Source of the DNA: Bacteroidota bacterium
GTDB lineage: Bacteria > Bacteroidota > Ignavibacteria > Ignavibacteriales > Ignavibacteriaceae
NCBI GenBank assembly: GCA_022564295.1
Contig: JADFLR010000001.1
Span: 208,957-272,956, forward strand
Direction: 5' to 3'
DNA: 64,000 bases
Part shown: in pieces, positions 10,588 through 20,483 of the stretch
Layout of the letters: each line of letters starts with the position of its first letter
Position numbering within the stretch: position 1 is the stretch's first letter
Made by a program: the position numbers and the translations under genes
Notes under the pieces: model-generated
What the model saw: only the letters and a program-made list of their open reading frames with translations
Database searches by the model: none
What the model was told of the DNA's origin: nothing

Positions 10588-10623
10588 GAGCTAATTCTTC
10601 GCGCATTCGCGGCAAATTCTTTT

Positions 10624-11274
10624 TCATTCTGCTTTAATTACATCTCCAACCTTAGCCGCTTCTTTAAAAAGCTGTTCGGTTAGAATAACATTATCTTCGA
10701 TATTAATACCCGCAGAAGCGAGACAACTTGCAAGCCATGTATTGCAGGTGTTAAACAGATGGTAATTTCCATTTGCTCTGAAGAAAATTATTCTACCCAA
10801 ACCTTGCGCACTTAAAATTACCGGCGAACCACTGTCGTTTCTGTAAACGGTTGAACTTATAAAATCTACTATCTTGTTAAGCTGTTCTTGTGTAACCAAT
10901 ATTCTCACTACAATATCAGAGATATCAAAATAAGTGTCTTTTGATATTCCAATTCCCTCAACTCTTAATGTACTCGGAGTTGAATAAAATAACGCTTTAA
11001 CTGCTAAGCCGGAATCGAATCCGGAATACTGATAAAATTCTTCATCACCCCAGCCAAAATCAAGCAATGAAAAATCATTAAAGTATTTTACCTCAGGTAA
11101 AATTTCCGGATCAATATCATTTTTTTCAATTACAATCGCAGTGTGCCAGTATTGTTTTATAAGATAGATTTCTTTTTTACCAGATAAATCATTTCGATTT
11201 TGATTCTCTTCGATAAGAAGCGAAGATGTATTAAGAAAGAAGAAAATTACCGGAAAGATTACTAATTTTAACAT
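10624..11274 (-). CDS. DUF2459 family exported protein
   Basis: 216 residues. The N-terminal hydrophobic segment (LVIFPVIFFFLNTSSLL) is probably a signal peptide. The domain shows the hallmarks of DUF2459 (TIGR02117): YWHTAIVI, LDFGWGDEEFY and a C-terminal NTCNTWLASCLASAGI with conserved Asn-Thr-Cys. The family's biochemical role is unknown; the Cys/His pattern suggests an NlpC/P60-like fold, but that is inference. It converges with the S46 peptidase gene and diverges from the isoaspartyl peptidase gene with only 45 bases between the two starts. Confidence 0.8.
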   Translation of the reverse strand: MLKLVIFPVIFFFLNTSSLLIEENQNRNDLSGKKEIYLIKQYWHTAIVIEKNDIDPEILPEVKYFNDFSLLDFGWGDEEFYQYSGFDSGLAVKALFYSTPSTLRVEGIGISKDTYFDISDIVVRILVTQEQLNKIVDFISSTVYRNDSGSPVILSAQGLGRIIFFRANGNYHLFNTCNTWLASCLASAGINIEDNVILTEQLFKEAAKVGDVIKAE

Positions 11275-11319
11275 AACTAAATCAAATCTTTGTTATATGC
11301 TAATTTAAGGTGAACTGAG

Positions 11320-12282
11320 ATGAAAATCTTTTCCAAAACAACAATTTATATAATATCGTTTTTGTTTCTAAGTGCTTCTTTTTCTTTTTCTCAGAAGGAA
11401 GGTAATTATACGATCGTAATCCACGGAGGTGCAGGTTACATTTCTCCTGAAATTCCTGCAGAAGTTAAAGAAGCATACCAAAAATCTTTAACGGCTGCTT
11501 TGAACATCGGAAAGAAAATTCTGGATGATGGTGGAACAAGCCTGGATGCAGTTGAACAAGTAATACGATTTTTTGAGAATGATTCTTTATTTAACTCCGG
11601 TAAAGGTGCAGTATTTACTTCCGAAGGTATGCATGAGCTTGATGCATCCATAATGGTGGGGAAAGACCTATCAACAGGTGCAGTTGCAGGTGTTAAAACG
11701 ATAAAGAATCCCATTTCACTTGCAAGACTTGTAATGGAAAAAACTCCGCACGTTCTTTTTGCCGGTGAAGGTGCAGATAAACTTGGGAAAAAGTTTGGAG
11801 TGGATATTGTTGATAATAATTATTTTGATGTTGAAAGACGTTATCAGCAATGGAAAATAAAACATCAGAAAAATATAAAGGGCACGGCTGGCTGCGTTGC
11901 AATTGATAAATATGGCAACATAACTGCCGGAACTTCTACCGGCGGGTTAACAGATAAATGGCCCGGCAGGGTTGGTGATTCACCTTTAATTAATGCAGGC
12001 ACTTATGCCGATAATAAATCCTGCGGGGTTTCTGCAACAGGGCAGGGAGAACTTTTTATCCGGAACACTGTTGCTTATAATATTTCTGCTCTAATGAAAT
12101 TCAAAGGGTATTCTTTACAAAAAGCAGCCGATGAAATGATATTTAGTATACTACCTGAAGGTAGCGGTGGAATTATTTCTGTTGATAAAGAGGGTAATTA
12201 TGCCTTAGTTTTCAATACTTCAAGTATGTTAAGAGGTATCGCAAATTCTGATGGTGTTTTTGAAGTGAAGATTTGGAAATAG
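11320..12282 (+). CDS. Isoaspartyl peptidase / type III L-asparaginase, exported
   Basis: 320 residues with a signal peptide (TIYIISFLFLSASFSFSQ). It is an N-terminal-nucleophile hydrolase that cleaves beta-aspartyl dipeptides and asparagine. Autocleavage would occur before Thr189 in KGTAGCVAID, giving alpha and beta chains; the substrate-binding GTSTGG and GDSPLINAGTYAD are present, as is the N-terminal IHGGAG. The signal peptide places it in the periplasm or outside. That fits with the neighbouring dipeptidyl-peptidase in digesting damaged or dietary peptides, but co-function is inference. Confidence 0.93.
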   Translation: MKIFSKTTIYIISFLFLSASFSFSQKEGNYTIVIHGGAGYISPEIPAEVKEAYQKSLTAALNIGKKILDDGGTSLDAVEQVIRFFENDSLFNSGKGAVFTSEGMHELDASIMVGKDLSTGAVAGVKTIKNPISLARLVMEKTPHVLFAGEGADKLGKKFGVDIVDNNYFDVERRYQQWKIKHQKNIKGTAGCVAIDKYGNITAGTSTGGLTDKWPGRVGDSPLINAGTYADNKSCGVSATGQGELFIRNTVAYNISALMKFKGYSLQKAADEMIFSILPEGSGGIISVDKEGNYALVFNTSSMLRGIANSDGVFEVKIWK

Positions 12283-12329
12283 GATAAATAAAATACAAAT
12301 TGTCATTAAACGGAATTCCTATATTATAT

Positions 12330-12391
12330 AAACTTGTTTTTTTTGTGTTTAACAAAGCAAAAACAAGTTTCCTTCTGAATGACATTCAGAA
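12330..12391. repeat. Palindromic intergenic repeat (AACAAGTTTCCTTCTGAATGACA family)
   Basis: A 12-bp perfect inverted repeat AAACTTGTTTTT/AAAAACAAGTTT (12330-12341, 12359-12370) is joined to TTCTGAATG-A-CATTCAGAA (12373-12391). The stretch around 12362-12384 matches, in inverse orientation and with one mismatch in 23, the left arm of the repeat at 62979-63066. Confidence 0.75.
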
Positions 12392-12433
12392 CAGGGATTC
12401 AATTTTATTTTTATATAAATCGATAAATAAATT

Positions 12434-12943
12434 ATGAAACCAAAACCCAAAGACTACAATTCAATTTATGGTAGATATATAAGTCTGATTGGAGATGGTG
12501 ATATAATTGAGATTTTAGAAGAGCAAAGAAAGACATCTGAAAAATTTCTAAAAACATTTACTGAAGAGCAGGGAAATTATTATTATGCAGATGGCAAATG
12601 GACAGTGAAAGAAGTCCTTGGGCATGTTATCGATACCGAAAGGATAATGGCATACCGTGCATTGGCTTTTGCAAGAGGTGAAAAGCAATCATTGCCAGGT
12701 TTTGAGCAGGATGAATATGTTGCCGAAAGTGATTTTAATAAAAGATCACTTGATGATTTGATAAATGAATTCATAACAGTAAGAGAATCAAACATTATTC
12801 TTTTCAAAAGTTTTGATGAAGAGATTTTATATAGGAGAGGAACGGCAAGCGAATCAGAAGTTACAGTACTTGCGCTTATTTATATTATTGCCGGGCACGA
12901 AAAACATCATATGAAATTTCTAAGGGAAAAATACAGGCTATAA
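12434..12943 (+). CDS. DinB-like four-helix-bundle protein
   Basis: 169 residues. The fold signature is the three-His metal site of the DinB/YfiT superfamily: VLGHVIDTERIMAYRALAFARGE in helix 2 and IAGHEKHHMKFL at the C-terminus. Members are small metal-binding enzymes, often thiol S-transferases or hydrolases. The substrate is unknown. The ATG at 12434 lies 43 bases after a palindromic repeat. It is a monocistron, convergent with waaA. Confidence 0.87.
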   Translation: MKPKPKDYNSIYGRYISLIGDGDIIEILEEQRKTSEKFLKTFTEEQGNYYYADGKWTVKEVLGHVIDTERIMAYRALAFARGEKQSLPGFEQDEYVAESDFNKRSLDDLINEFITVRESNIILFKSFDEEILYRRGTASESEVTVLALIYIIAGHEKHHMKFLREKYRL

Positions 12944-12955
12944 AATTTAAATCAT

Positions 12956-12994
12956 TCGCAAGCTGAAGCTTACCTGCGGTAAGCGGGCTTGCGA
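12956..12994. terminator. Nested palindrome, probable bidirectional terminator
   Basis: An outer stem TCGCAAGC/GCTTGCGA (12956-12963, 12987-12994) encloses an inner perfect stem GCTTACC-TGC-GGTAAGC (12968-12984). It lies between two convergent genes. It has no T-run, and its look is also that of a dispersed REP-type element. Confidence 0.55.
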
Positions 12995-13015
12995 CTACAA
13001 CATAATAAAAAATGT

Positions 13016-14293
13016 CTATATAACTTTCTCAATCTCCTCAATTATTTTGTCAGTAGCCCCTATACTTTCCTGAACATATTCCATTGAAATTTTCCCCCTG
13101 GTTTCTCTTAGTTTCTTATCACTGAAGAGTGAACGCATTCTTCTGTATGCTTCACGTTTTCCCCTCACCATCAAACCACCGCCTCTTTTTTGCAGCTCTT
13201 TTGCTTCCTGCGAGTTGTTGATCTTCGGACCAAACATTACAGGTATTCCATATACAGCAGCCTCCAAAACATTATGAATGTTCTGTTTAAAACTTCCGCC
13301 AACAAAAGCAACATCTGCATAAGTGTAAAGTGTAAGTAAAATACCAATCGAATCAATAATAATAACTCTCTCATCAGTATAACTATTTAAATGCGAGAAC
13401 CGTATTGTTTTAAGTATGCCAGCAAACTCATTTTCAATTTTTTCAAGATGGAGCAAAGTTGGTTCGTGCGGGGCAATAATTAGTATCACATCTTTTTCGT
13501 ACTTTGTAAGTTTTATAAATGCAGGAAGAATAACTTCTTCATCCTGTTCCCAGGTGCTGCCGGCAACAAGTATTTTTTTCCCTTTTAGTATTGATTGTTG
13601 GATCAGTTTCTTATTTATGGCGATAACGCTTTTTTGGTATACTCTGTCGAATCGAGTATCGCCAACCACTTTAACTTGCTCATCTTTGCAATTAAAAATT
13701 TTAAAAGCTTCTGCATCAGATTCTGATACAGTAAGAATTTTTGAAATATCCCCGAAAAGTACTTTGTGAAAAGATCTGCTAATTAGTAATGCACGAAATG
13801 AACTCTTTTTCATTGTTGCATCTACAAGAAAAGAGGGGATATTTTCCTGTTTAAGTTTCCATATCATATTCGGCCAAATATCGTAACGCATCATTATAAA
13901 GAGATCAGGTTGAACAATTCTAATAAACTTATCTGCTTTGGTTTTTGTATCAAAAGGAAGATACGATATCATATCGGCGTAGGGATACTTTAGGGAATTT
14001 TCATATCCGGAAGGTGAGAAAAAAGTTATAACTATGTTAAATTTTTTATCAACCTTTAATTTCTTAATAATAGGTTTTGCCTGTTCAAATTCGCCTAAAG
14101 ATGACGAGTGGAACCAAATAGTTTTTTTTGACCGATCCAATCTGTGACTATTAATAATAAGTTCTTCGAATATTCTTTTTCTTCCTTTTATTCCCCGTCT
14201 TATTTTATGACTGAATAAACTGCCGACTCTTATCAAAATGTATAAGAGAGGCAGAATGAACAAATTATATATGAGAAACCAAAAACGTTTCAT
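13016..14293 (-). CDS. waaA: Kdo transferase WaaA (KdtA)
   Basis: 425 residues. It transfers 3-deoxy-D-manno-octulosonic acid from CMP-Kdo to lipid A precursor at the inner membrane. Visible are an N-terminal membrane helix (FLIYNLFILPLLYILIRVGSLF), the GT30 motif WFHSSSLGEFEQAKPII with its conserved Glu, VAGSTWEQDE, VILIIAPHEPTLL, and the end motif FVGGSFKQNIHNVLEAA...PVMFGPKINNSQEA. I start at the ATG at 14293, which overlaps the stop of the GT9 gene as ATGA; the longer frame back to 14353 lies inside that gene. The two LPS genes form an operon. Confidence 0.95.
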   Translation of the reverse strand: MKRFWFLIYNLFILPLLYILIRVGSLFSHKIRRGIKGRKRIFEELIINSHRLDRSKKTIWFHSSSLGEFEQAKPIIKKLKVDKKFNIVITFFSPSGYENSLKYPYADMISYLPFDTKTKADKFIRIVQPDLFIMMRYDIWPNMIWKLKQENIPSFLVDATMKKSSFRALLISRSFHKVLFGDISKILTVSESDAEAFKIFNCKDEQVKVVGDTRFDRVYQKSVIAINKKLIQQSILKGKKILVAGSTWEQDEEVILPAFIKLTKYEKDVILIIAPHEPTLLHLEKIENEFAGILKTIRFSHLNSYTDERVIIIDSIGILLTLYTYADVAFVGGSFKQNIHNVLEAAVYGIPVMFGPKINNSQEAKELQKRGGGLMVRGKREAYRRMRSLFSDKKLRETRGKISMEYVQESIGATDKIIEEIEKVI

Positions 14294-15282
14294 TGATTTA
14301 AAAGTAAACTTATTTTTTCGAATGCTGATTGCGGTGTGATTTCTTTCATACATTTAAAGTGCTTCTCAGGGCAACTATCTCTTCCAGTATGTGTGCAAGG
14401 TCTGCAAGATAAAGAATTGTTTTCTAAGATAAGATTATTGGAATTGTATGGAGTAAAGCCGAACTCCTTAACCGTTGAACCAAAGAATGCTATCACCGGA
14501 ACATTTACTGCAGTAGCTGTGTGCATTAAGCCGGAATCGTTGCAATAAATTACTTTGCAGCACTTCATATCGGCTGCAGTTTGGAGTATGTTATTATCAT
14601 TACATAAATTGATTACTGATGATAGCTTTGAAGATATTCGTTCACATACTTTAATATCATCTTTTCCTCCGAACAACACAATGTTAAATCCGTTTTTATT
14701 CAGAAGATTACCAAGCCGAATAAAATATTCTTCGGGCCACATTTTTGTAAAATGTTTTGATCCGGGACAAATTCCAATCAGGTTCTCAACATCATTTAAA
14801 ACGGGATTTTGAATTTTATCCGTAATTAGTTGAAGACTTTTATCATCGAGCTGAAAATTTTTTAATGTTGAAGCGTATCTGACTGCTATTTGTTTTGCAT
14901 TTTTTAGTTTATTTATATTAAAATGCACTAATAGAAACTTATTAATATTATTTTTCTTAAATCTGATTACAGAACTACTGTAATATTTTAGCAATAACAA
15001 TGATCGTAAATTATTTTGGAGATCAATTATTAAATCATAATTATTTTCACAAATCTTATTTTTAAGAATTTTTAGTTTCTCGTCATCATTGTTGTATATG
15101 AGAATATTTCGAAGATGAGGGTTCAGTAATAATAAATCTTTATATTCTTCTCGCACAACAAAATCCATTTTAGTTTTTGGAAATCTTATTTTAATTGATC
15201 TGATAAGCGGAGTTGATAGTAATATATCGCCTAAAGAACTGAGGCGAACAATAAGTAATTTATTTACTTTTTCTAATTGCAT
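14290..15282 (-). CDS. Glycosyltransferase family 9 (heptosyltransferase-like)
   Basis: 330 residues, a GT-B fold. LIVRLSSLGDILLSTPLIRSI is the classic N-terminus of ADP-heptose:LPS heptosyltransferases. The C-half has ICPGSKHFTKMWPEEYFIRL and CNDSGLMHTATAVNVPVIAFFGST, the nucleotide-sugar site. It should add heptose to the Kdo placed by the next gene's product. The final TGA overlaps the waaA ATG (ATGA), so they are translationally coupled. Whether it is heptosyltransferase I, II or III cannot be told. Confidence 0.92.
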   Translation of the reverse strand: MQLEKVNKLLIVRLSSLGDILLSTPLIRSIKIRFPKTKMDFVVREEYKDLLLLNPHLRNILIYNNDDEKLKILKNKICENNYDLIIDLQNNLRSLLLLKYYSSSVIRFKKNNINKFLLVHFNINKLKNAKQIAVRYASTLKNFQLDDKSLQLITDKIQNPVLNDVENLIGICPGSKHFTKMWPEEYFIRLGNLLNKNGFNIVLFGGKDDIKVCERISSKLSSVINLCNDNNILQTAADMKCCKVIYCNDSGLMHTATAVNVPVIAFFGSTVKEFGFTPYNSNNLILENNSLSCRPCTHTGRDSCPEKHFKCMKEITPQSAFEKISLLLNQ

Positions 15283-15406
15283 TAAATTATAATAATAGTT
15301 TAATAGATCGACTTAAATTTAAATAAATATATTTACCCGCTCCAAATCAATTTGATGTTTGGTATTAACATTTTATTTTTAGGGCAATAATTATTTAGGA
15401 CATTAT

Positions 15407-15670
15407 ATGAGCACATTACCAGCTCCAAATACGAGAAAATTTCCCGAATCATCACAGGAAAAAAAGGCTTATAATTTAGTTGAACAATTTGCAGAATATT
15501 TGCCGATTGCGAATGATAGAAATCGATTGGGTTTCGGACTTTATAAGTACTTAGAGGGAGAAGGTGATCCGCCCGAGGTGCTTCTCAGAAGTTCGAAATT
15601 GAAAATTGAGGGAATAACTATTGATGAGTTTGCTAAAAGGTTAGGTTCCAAGTTAGAAAAATTAATATAG
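15407..15670 (+). CDS. Small hypothetical protein
   Basis: 87 residues, no family recognised. It is soluble, with no signal peptide or membrane segment. The sequence is Pro/charged at the start (LPAPNTRKFPE) and then predicted helical (QEKKAYNLVEQFAEYL, TIDEFAKRLGSKLEKLI). An AGGA sits about 10 bases before the ATG. The codon pattern and the clean free-standing position between divergent and convergent genes make it a likely real gene. I cannot suggest a function. Confidence 0.6.
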   Translation: MSTLPAPNTRKFPESSQEKKAYNLVEQFAEYLPIANDRNRLGFGLYKYLEGEGDPPEVLLRSSKLKIEGITIDEFAKRLGSKLEKLI

Positions 15671-15780
15671 TTTATTAGTGTTTCTTAACTTGGTCGCCGA
15701 TCATTCGGGAAGCAAGCTCAGGGTTTCATTGTTGGCTTATTAGAAGTATCTTTTAAGTAAATAAGAATTGATCGAAGAAT

Positions 15781-16806
15781 TTATTTTCTAGCTTTCACTT
15801 CTACTTCAGCCATAAATTTTTCAACCATCTTTACATCTTCTTCACTTCCAATAAAAATAGGTACTCGTTGATGCAAATTTTCCGGTTGGATATCAAGCAT
15901 TCTCTGCTTTCCATTCGTTGCACGTCCTCCTGCCTGTTCAATTATAAAAGCCATAGGATTACATTCATACATCAATCTCAGCTTTCCATTCGGATTTCTC
16001 GAATCAGCTGGATACATAAATATACCGCCGTAGAGCAAATTACGGTGTATATCCGCAACCATCGAACCAATATAACGTGATGAGTATGGGCGGTTGGTGG
16101 CTTTATCTTCATCTTGTAAATACTTAATATATTTTTTTAATCCCGGATGCCAGTAAAGATAATTACCTTCGTTGATGCTATAGATCTTAGCTTTTTTGGG
16201 AGTTTGAATATTTTTGTGTGATAGAATAAACTCACCAAATGCAGGATCCAGTGTAAATCCGTGCACACCACTACCGGCAGTATAAACAAGCACTGTACTT
16301 GAACCGTATAAAATATAGCCGGCAGCAACCTGATTATGACCCGGCTGCAGACAATCTTCCGTCGTTCCCGGTTGGTTATCGGGTGAAATCCTTCTGTAAA
16401 TGGAAAAGATTGTTCCTATACTAACGTTTGCATCGATGTTTGATGAACCGTCAAGTGGATCGAATATGAGAACATATTTGCCGACATGAAAATGCGGCGG
16501 GATATGAATTATATCTTCCTCTTCTTCCGAAGCCATTGCGCAAAGATGTCCACCGTGGTCCATAGCTCTTATCATCATATCGTGAGCATACATATCAAGT
16601 TTTTTTACCTGTTCGCCATGAACGTTGTTATCTCCGGTAAAACCGAGAATGTCAACAAGTCCTGCTTTGTTTACCTCCAAAGAAATAACCTTTGCAGCTA
16701 ATGAAAGATCGTGCAGAAGACTAGAAAGTTCCCCGGTTGCTTCGGGATGTTTTCTTTCCTGTTCAATAATATGACGTGCTAATGTTTGAAAATTCATATT
16801 AGCCAT
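15781..16806 (-). CDS. fbp: Fructose-1,6-bisphosphatase class I
   Basis: 341 residues. It hydrolyses fructose 1,6-bisphosphate to fructose 6-phosphate in gluconeogenesis. The metal-binding signature is [19 protein letters not shown], with upstream ASEEEEDII supplying the other acidic ligands. The C-terminal [24 protein letters not shown] contains the substrate-binding region. Length and motifs are standard. It lies 29 bases after the second ABC exporter gene and probably shares its transcript, though no functional link is evident. Confidence 0.97.
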   Translation of the reverse strand: MANMNFQTLARHIIEQERKHPEATGELSSLLHDLSLAAKVISLEVNKAGLVDILGFTGDNNVHGEQVKKLDMYAHDMMIRAMDHGGHLCAMASEEEEDIIHIPPHFHVGKYVLIFDPLDGSSNIDANVSIGTIFSIYRRISPDNQPGTTEDCLQPGHNQVAAGYILYGSSTVLVYTAGSGVHGFTLDPAFGEFILSHKNIQTPKKAKIYSINEGNYLYWHPGLKKYIKYLQDEDKATNRPYSSRYIGSMVADIHRNLLYGGIFMYPADSRNPNGKLRLMYECNPMAFIIEQAGGRATNGKQRMLDIQPENLHQRVPIFIGSEEDVKMVEKFMAEVEVKARK

Positions 16807-16835
16807 TTTTCACACTCTCTTATATTAATAGATTC

Positions 16836-18629
16836 TCAGGAAACGGCGACCTCCTGATCTTTATATTGCAATTGATATAATTTGTAATAAATACCGCGTT
16901 TTGCGAGCAGCTCCTGATGATTGCCTGATTCCCGGATCTCGCCTTTATGTAAAACAATAATTTTATCAGCATTTTGAATTGTTGATAACCTGTGAGCAAT
17001 AACAATTGCAGTTCTTCCGACCAACAGTTTTTCAATAGCTTTTTGAATAAGCTGTTCTGTTTCTGTATCAACACTCGATGTTGCTTCGTCCAAAATTAAT
17101 ATTTGCGGATCGTAAGCTAATGCACGTGCAAAGGATATAAGCTGCTTTTGTCCGACACTTAACGTAGCTCCTCTTTCTTTTACTTCCTCATCATATTTAG
17201 CGGGAAGATTTTTAACAAATTCATCGGCACCAACAATTTTTGCGGCTTCTATTACCTTTTCGCGGGATATTTCTTCTTTATCCAGATTTATATTTGATTC
17301 AATATTACCGGAAAAAAGAAAAACATCCTGAAGCACAATCGAAATATGCTTTCTTAATTCTTTTTTATCAACCTTCTCAATATCTATGCCATCAACAAGT
17401 ATATTCCCTTTATTAATATCATAAAACCTTGTAAGAATATTAATAATGCTCGTCTTACCCGCTCCTGTGTGACCTACAATAGCAATTGTTTCTCCGGGAT
17501 TAATAGAAAAAGAGATATCTTTTAATACGTAATCATCATCGTTATATGCAAACCAAACATCTTTAAATTCTATGCTGCCTTTTACTTTACCAAGATTTAC
17601 AGGCTTATCCGGATTTTTAATAAATGTTTCATTATCCAAAAGTTTAAAAATCCTTTCAGAAGAAGCCATGGCAGTTTGCATTATATTATACTTTTCTGAA
17701 AGATCTCTGATTGGGCGGAAAAACATTTCGGTGTATTGTATAAAAGCAAAGAGTACGCCGATTGTAAGTGATCCCTGGATTATTTCACCACCACCGTACC
17801 ATATTATCATTCCAACAGCAACAGCACTTAAAATTTCAACACTCGGGTAAAAAATTGCATAATAAAAAATTGAATTGATGTTGGCTGTACGATAATCGTT
17901 ATTAATGCTTGAAAACTTTTTTAATTCATCTTTCTCTTTATGAAAAATATGTACGGCGCTCATTCCTGTTACATGCTCCTGCATGTAAGAGTTTAATCTT
18001 GCAAGATGAAGACGTACATCTCTGTAGCTTTCACGCACTTTTCTTCTAAATAAAAATGTTCCGTAGATCAATACAGGTAAAACGGATAATGTAACAAGAG
18101 AAAGCTTAACATCCATGAAAAACATAAATGCAAGAATCCAGATGATGATAAAAATATCACTGAAAACCATAACAATACCCGAAGAAAAAAGTTCACCTAA
18201 CGCTTCAACATCATTCGTTGCGCGGGTGACAATTCTTCCAATCGGTGTTCTATCAAAAAATTTAAGGGCTAACTTTTGTATGTGGTTAAATATTTGAGTG
18301 CGTAAATCATAAAGTGTTCGCTGACCAAGGTATTGTGTGTAGTAAGTTAAAAAATATTGTATAACTGCTTGCAGTAAAAGTGATGCAAAAAGAGCCAAAC
18401 CGATGTACAACAATCCGGTATAATCTGAATTAACAATGTAATCATCAACGGCTATTTTTGTTAGGTATGGTCTTACAGGACCTAAAGCCGCAACAATTAT
18501 ATTTAGCAAGATGGCGAAGATAACATATTTTTTATATGGTTTTATATAACCGAGCAAACGCTTCATAAGTTTTGAATCGTATGCTTTGCCGAGAATTTCT
18601 TCTTCGCTTTTATAATCGTTGCTGCTCAT
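16836..18629 (-). CDS. ABC exporter half-transporter, MdlB-like subunit
   Basis: 597 residues: six-helix transmembrane domain (about 35-330) and ATPase (about 350-590). The Walker A is GHTGAGKTS, Walker B ILILDEATSS with the catalytic Glu, but the signature is LSVGQ rather than LSGGQ. Its partner, two bases upstream, has the reverse pattern. This is the arrangement of heterodimeric exporters (MdlA/MdlB, TM287/288 type) with one consensus and one degenerate ATP site. The substrate is unknown: lipid, peptide or drug. Loci around it encode LPS enzymes and tRNA synthetases and do not point to a cargo. Confidence 0.92.
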   Translation of the reverse strand: MSSNDYKSEEEILGKAYDSKLMKRLLGYIKPYKKYVIFAILLNIIVAALGPVRPYLTKIAVDDYIVNSDYTGLLYIGLALFASLLLQAVIQYFLTYYTQYLGQRTLYDLRTQIFNHIQKLALKFFDRTPIGRIVTRATNDVEALGELFSSGIVMVFSDIFIIIWILAFMFFMDVKLSLVTLSVLPVLIYGTFLFRRKVRESYRDVRLHLARLNSYMQEHVTGMSAVHIFHKEKDELKKFSSINNDYRTANINSIFYYAIFYPSVEILSAVAVGMIIWYGGGEIIQGSLTIGVLFAFIQYTEMFFRPIRDLSEKYNIMQTAMASSERIFKLLDNETFIKNPDKPVNLGKVKGSIEFKDVWFAYNDDDYVLKDISFSINPGETIAIVGHTGAGKTSIINILTRFYDINKGNILVDGIDIEKVDKKELRKHISIVLQDVFLFSGNIESNINLDKEEISREKVIEAAKIVGADEFVKNLPAKYDEEVKERGATLSVGQKQLISFARALAYDPQILILDEATSSVDTETEQLIQKAIEKLLVGRTAIVIAHRLSTIQNADKIIVLHKGEIRESGNHQELLAKRGIYYKLYQLQYKDQEVAVS

Positions 18630-18631
18630 AT

Positions 18632-20380
18632 CTAATTAAGTTCGGTTAATTCTTTCTCCAGCATCTGTTTAAAATGCAGGTCTGCATAAATTCCATCTAA
18701 GGCAATAAGTTCATCGTGAGTTCCCTGTTCGGCAATTTTCCCTTCATCGAGAACAATAATGTTATCGGCATCTTTTACTGTTGAGATGCGGTGACTGATG
18801 ATAATACTTGTTTTGCCATTCAGGAATTCCTTTAAATTTTTAAGTATCTCTTCTTCAGTGTGTGTATCTATTGCAGAGAATGAATCATCAAGGATAAGTA
18901 TTTGCGGATCGATAGCAAGTGCACGCGCTAAAGAACAGCGCTGCTTTTGACCACCGGAAAAAGTTATTCCTCTTTCGCCAACAACCGTTTCGTATTTATG
19001 TGGGAACTGTTCAACATCGTTATCAAAATTTGCAATTTCTGAAACTTTTTTTACACGCTTTTCATCAATCTCTTTTAATCCATAGCTTATATTGTTAGTA
19101 ACAGAATCGGAAAATAAGAATGGTTCCTGCTGAACCATACCAATATTTGTTCTCAACGTACCAAGGGGAATGGTTTTAACATTATAACCGTCAATTAAAA
19201 CTTCGCCTTCAGTGCAATCATATAAACGTGGAATGAGATTTATTAAGGAAGTTTTGCCCGAACCTGTGTAACCCATAATTGCAAGGGATGAGCCACTGGG
19301 AATTTTTAGATTAAAATCTTTTATTATTTCAGGAAGATGTTCATTGTATCTGAAAGAAACATTTTTGAATTCAATATTTCCTTTTAATTTGGAAATTGCA
19401 TGATCACTGATTTCAGTGTCTTCAATTTCGTAAGGTTTGGCTAAAATAATATTTATTCTTTTCATACTTGCTTCGGCTTGCTGCACTATATTAATTACCC
19501 ATCCAACAGCAATCATCGGCCAAATAAGAATTCCAAGGTAAACGATGAAAGCAGTCATCTCACCAAGATTCATTTCGCCGTCTATAACTTTTATTCCTCC
19601 AAACCAAATTACGATAATGATTGATATTCCTGTTATGAGGAATAAAATAGGCATAATCAAGGCTTGCACACGAACCAAGCTCATCTTTTTATTAAGATAA
19701 TCTTTACTATTCTCAGCATATTTTTCACTTTCGCTTTCCTCTCTTACATAAGCTTTAATAACCCTTATGCCCGAAAAGTTCTCTTGAACAATTGTAGTTA
19801 ATTCAGAAAACTTTTCCTGGATAAGAGTAAATCTTTGGTGAATCTTTTTACCGAGTATAAAAACGACTATTGAAAGAAAAGGCAGCGGCAGTAAAGCAAA
19901 AATGGTTAGCTCAACATTCAACAAAATCATTATCGTTAAAACTATCATCAGCCGGATAAAGGTATCGGTTGAATACATCACCGCCGGACCGAGAAACATT
20001 CTTACAGCGTTAATATCGTTCGTTGCATGTGCCATAATATTTCCGGTAGAAGTATTTTGGAAGTAACGTAACGGAAGTTTTTGAATGTGTGCCCAGAAAT
20101 CTTTTCTCAAATCGAATTCGATTTCTCTTGACACAACAATTATTGTTTCACGAATTAAAAATCTGAAAAAACCGGCAAACAAAGATGCGCCGACGATCAT
20201 CAACCCGTATTTGAGTAATACTCCTTCGCTTGTATTTTGCTGCAAAGCATTAATTGAATCTTTCAAGAGAAGCGGCACATATACGGATCCGGCATTCGAA
20301 AGAAGAATAAAAATAAAACCAAGAAACAGTTTCTTTTTATAACGGGTAAAATATTTTTTTAGTGTGTAGAGGTTTCTCAT
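18632..20380 (-). CDS. ABC exporter half-transporter, MdlA-like subunit
   Basis: 582 residues with the same layout as its partner. The signature is intact (FSGGQKQR) and Walker A is GYTGSGKTS, but the residue after Walker B is Asp (LILDDSFSAID) where hydrolysing subunits have Glu. Its own Walker site is therefore the degenerate one, pairing with the LSVGQ signature of the partner; the active site is made by its LSGGQ and the partner's Glu. Two bases separate its stop from the next start. It probably follows serS in one transcript. Confidence 0.92.
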   Translation of the reverse strand: MRNLYTLKKYFTRYKKKLFLGFIFILLSNAGSVYVPLLLKDSINALQQNTSEGVLLKYGLMIVGASLFAGFFRFLIRETIIVVSREIEFDLRKDFWAHIQKLPLRYFQNTSTGNIMAHATNDINAVRMFLGPAVMYSTDTFIRLMIVLTIMILLNVELTIFALLPLPFLSIVVFILGKKIHQRFTLIQEKFSELTTIVQENFSGIRVIKAYVREESESEKYAENSKDYLNKKMSLVRVQALIMPILFLITGISIIIVIWFGGIKVIDGEMNLGEMTAFIVYLGILIWPMIAVGWVINIVQQAEASMKRINIILAKPYEIEDTEISDHAISKLKGNIEFKNVSFRYNEHLPEIIKDFNLKIPSGSSLAIMGYTGSGKTSLINLIPRLYDCTEGEVLIDGYNVKTIPLGTLRTNIGMVQQEPFLFSDSVTNNISYGLKEIDEKRVKKVSEIANFDNDVEQFPHKYETVVGERGITFSGGQKQRCSLARALAIDPQILILDDSFSAIDTHTEEEILKNLKEFLNGKTSIIISHRISTVKDADNIIVLDEGKIAEQGTHDELIALDGIYADLHFKQMLEKELTELN

Positions 20381-20483
20381 ATATATGTTGTAACATTAAA
20401 CTTAACAATAATCTTTTACTATTGAAAAATTTATCCAATAGAATGTGATAAAGGATAAGATTCTTTACAGGAATGGAAGATTA

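Noticed and set aside
14294..14353. Longer WaaA start
   Set aside because: It lies within the GT9 gene. The ATGA overlap at 14290-14293 marks the true start.
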